Shown here: positions 6,103 through 7,731 of the stretch, in pieces | How the letters are laid out: each line of letters opens with the position of its first letter | Position numbering within the stretch: the stretch's first letter is position 1 | Source: Oscillospiraceae bacterium | GTDB taxonomy: Bacteria > Bacillota > Clostridia > Oscillospirales > Acutalibacteraceae | Assembly (NCBI GenBank): GCA_022508865.1 | Contig: JAFLUK010000070.1 | Span: 1 to 7,731, forward strand | Direction of reading: 5' to 3' | DNA length: 7,731 nt | Made by a program: the position numbers and the translations under genes | Notes under the pieces: generated by a model | Database searches by the model: none | Told to the model about the DNA's origin: nothing | Seen by the model: the letters and a program-made list of their open reading frames with translations, nothing else

Positions 6103-7016
6103 ACATAGTTTTTATGGGAACACCTGATTTTGCAGTTCCTTCCCTTGAAAAATTGGCACAGCACCATAATATAATGGCCGTGTTTACCCAGCCCGACAAA
6201 CCTGTAGGAAGAAAAATGATTCTTACACCTCCTGATGTAAAGGTGTGCGCTGAAAAACTGAATATACCTGTATACCAACCGGAAAAACTCCGAATCGGCG
6301 ACAGCTTTGATATTATCAGTAAAATGAATCCAGATGTTATTGTTGTCGTTGCATACGGACAGATATTGCCTGAAAATATTCTTAATATTCCAAAATACGG
6401 CTGTATAAACGTTCATGGTTCACTTCTTCCAAAATACAGAGGGGCTGCTCCAATTCAGTGGGCAGTTCTGAATGGCGACAAAAAAACAGGTGTTACCACT
6501 ATGTATATGGAAAAAGGTCTTGACACAGGAGATATTCTGCTTGTTGATGAATATGAAATTGACATAAACGACACCGCAGGAGATGTTTTTGATAAATTGG
6601 CTGTGATGGGTGGCAATCTTATCCTCAAAACCCTTGATTTAGCAGAAAAAGAAGGATTAACTCCAATCAAACAGGACGACACTCAAAGCTCCTATGCGAA
6701 AATGCTTGATAAAAGCCTATGTAATATAGATTTTAATAAATTAGCCTCGGAGGTGCATAATCAAGTTAGAGGACTTTCCCCGTGGCCTGTTGCAACCACC
6801 TCGTATAATGGAAAAGTCTTGAAAATTTTTGAAACGAGACTGACAAAGGGCAACGGAAAACCGGGAGAGATAATAAGCACAAATCCTCTTACTGTTGCCT
6901 GTGGTGAGGATGCTGTTATAGTAAATACACTACAGCTTCAGGGTAAGAAGAAAATGGATTCAAAGGCCTTTTTACAAGGACACAAATTAGAAATCGGTAC
7001 AATAATAGGTGAATAA
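6099..7016 (+). CDS. fmt: Methionyl-tRNA formyltransferase
   Basis: This encodes a 305-residue cytoplasmic enzyme that transfers a formyl group from 10-formyl-tetrahydrofolate to the methionine on initiator tRNA. The N-terminal Rossmann-type domain begins IVFMGTPDFAVPSLE (3-17). The active-site region is INVHGSLLPKYRGAAPIQWA (103-122), and N104, H106 and D142 (in GLDTGDIL) correspond to the catalytic N106, H108 and D144 of the E. coli enzyme. The C-terminal tRNA-binding domain (about 205-305) contains VRGLSPWPVA (223-232) and ends with the usual LQGKKKMDSKAFLQGH region. Length is close to the family norm of about 310-315. The ATG overlaps the def stop by 4 bp and is preceded by GAGGAG (6085-6090) at 8 bp. 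It completes the def-fmt pair. Confidence 0.97.
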   Translation: MNIVFMGTPDFAVPSLEKLAQHHNIMAVFTQPDKPVGRKMILTPPDVKVCAEKLNIPVYQPEKLRIGDSFDIISKMNPDVIVVVAYGQILPENILNIPKYGCINVHGSLLPKYRGAAPIQWAVLNGDKKTGVTTMYMEKGLDTGDILLVDEYEIDINDTAGDVFDKLAVMGGNLILKTLDLAEKEGLTPIKQDDTQSSYAKMLDKSLCNIDFNKLASEVHNQVRGLSPWPVATTSYNGKVLKIFETRLTKGNGKPGEIISTNPLTVACGEDAVIVNTLQLQGKKKMDSKAFLQGHKLEIGTIIGE

Positions 7017-7018
7017 TT

Positions 7019-7717
7019 ATGTATTATTTTTATGGTATAGATTGGACATATATTGTTTTTATGCTGCCTTGCCTGATACTTTCACTGATTTGTCAGGCAA
7101 AGGTGAACTCCAGCTTTAGTAAGTATAGTAAAATAAGAAACACAAGGGGTATGACAGGAGCACAGGCAGCGCAATATGTCCTTACACACTACGGTGTTAC
7201 AGGTGTAAGAATTGAACAAACATCAGGTAAGCTGTCTGACCACTTTGATCCAAGAACAAATGTAATCAGACTGTCAGAAAGTGTTTATAATGCAGCTTCT
7301 GTAGCAGCAGTAGGTGTGGCTTGTCACGAAGCAGGTCATGCAGTTCAGCATGCAACAGGATATTTACCCAATAAGATTAGGGGTGCAATTGTTCCTGCGG
7401 CAAGAGTAGGGTCAACACTTGGTTGGGTACTGTTTCTTATAGGTCTGTTTTTGCCGACACAATATTCCTTTGTTCTGTGGCTGGGAATTATTTTCTTTTC
7501 ACTTTCTGTTCTTTTTACAGTTGTAACCCTTCCTGTGGAATTTGATGCTTCAAGAAGAGCATTAAAGTGTATCAGAGACACAAACCTTCTTGTAAACGAA
7601 GAATACAGCGGAGCAAAAAGTGTTTTGACAGCAGCGGCTATGACCTATGTTGCGGCAGCTGCAACAGCTGTTTTACAGCTTTTAAGACTTATTCTTATTG
7701 CAAACAGACGTGATTAA
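7019..7717 (+). CDS. Membrane zinc metallopeptidase, YugP family
   Basis: This encodes a 232-residue integral membrane protein resembling the neutral zinc metallopeptidase family typified by B. subtilis YugP. The zinc-binding motif HEAGH is at 103-107, followed by AVQHATGY. LPVEFDAS (171-178), whose E174 is the candidate third metal ligand, follows after two hydrophobic segments. Hydrophobic stretches at about 9-26, 123-145, 151-172 and 203-226 suggest four membrane spans. The conserved block MTGAQAAQYVL precedes the catalytic motif, and SGKLSDHFDPRTNVIRLSE (69-87) is another family-like region. The physiological substrate is not established. The ATG lies 2 bp after the fmt stop, with AGGTGA (7007-7012) as ribosome binding site. 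The stop is at 7715-7717 and no terminator follows in the 14 remaining bases, so further operon genes are likely. A similar neighbour between fmt and rsmB is known to me from other Clostridia, from memory. Confidence 0.88.
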   Translation: MYYFYGIDWTYIVFMLPCLILSLICQAKVNSSFSKYSKIRNTRGMTGAQAAQYVLTHYGVTGVRIEQTSGKLSDHFDPRTNVIRLSESVYNAASVAAVGVACHEAGHAVQHATGYLPNKIRGAIVPAARVGSTLGWVLFLIGLFLPTQYSFVLWLGIIFFSLSVLFTVVTLPVEFDASRRALKCIRDTNLLVNEEYSGAKSVLTAAAMTYVAAAATAVLQLLRLILIANRRD

Positions 7718-7731
7718 ATTTTAAATATTCA

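Noticed and set aside
1162..7717. Possible undescribed multi-gene system
   Set aside because: All eight genes belong to recognised families in a known Firmicutes gene order. There are no mobile elements, defence domains, CRISPR repeats or base-composition shifts. The only gene of uncertain role is the YugP-type peptidase, reported as a single finding.

Overview
The window is an ordinary-looking housekeeping stretch from a low-GC Gram-positive bacterium. It is most likely a member of the Clostridia (Bacillota), possibly an Oscillospirales/Ruminococcus-like gut anaerobe. The phylum call rests on gene order: yicC-remA-gmk-rpoZ-priA-def-fmt matches the Bacillus subtilis yloC-ylzA-gmk-yloH-(coaBC)-priA-def-fmt cluster. 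Strong purine-rich ribosome binding sites and AT-rich spacers agree. The finer taxonomic placement is inference only.

Layout. Positions 1-197 hold no gene I can support. They contain two strong hairpin terminators, the second of which ends a minus-strand yebC/pmpR-family gene (932-198). A 229-bp divergent intergenic region (933-1161) carries two back-to-back promoters, both with an extended -10 reading TGATATAAT. Between them is a tandem direct repeat, and a symmetric inverted repeat sits at the predicted 5' end of the rightward transcript. From 1162 to 7717 eight plus-strand genes run head to tail: yicC, remA, gmk, rpoZ, priA, def, fmt and a membrane zinc metallopeptidase of the YugP family. 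Gaps are 57 bp or less and three junctions overlap (remA/gmk, rpoZ/priA, def/fmt). No terminator is visible between them or in the last 14 bases, so the operon probably continues past the window.

Functionally the operon mixes RNA turnover (YicC), a DNA-binding regulator (RemA), GTP/dGTP precursor supply (Gmk), an RNA polymerase subunit (omega), replication restart (PriA) and the two enzymes that add and remove the N-formyl group of initiator methionine (Fmt and Def). A membrane peptidase is appended. The divergent YebC-family protein is a translation or transcription factor. I find no mobile element, CRISPR array, RNA gene or defence system, and no new multi-gene system. The points worth checking are the promoter-region repeats, the missing coaBC, the residue variants in Gmk and PriA, and the peptidase next to fmt.
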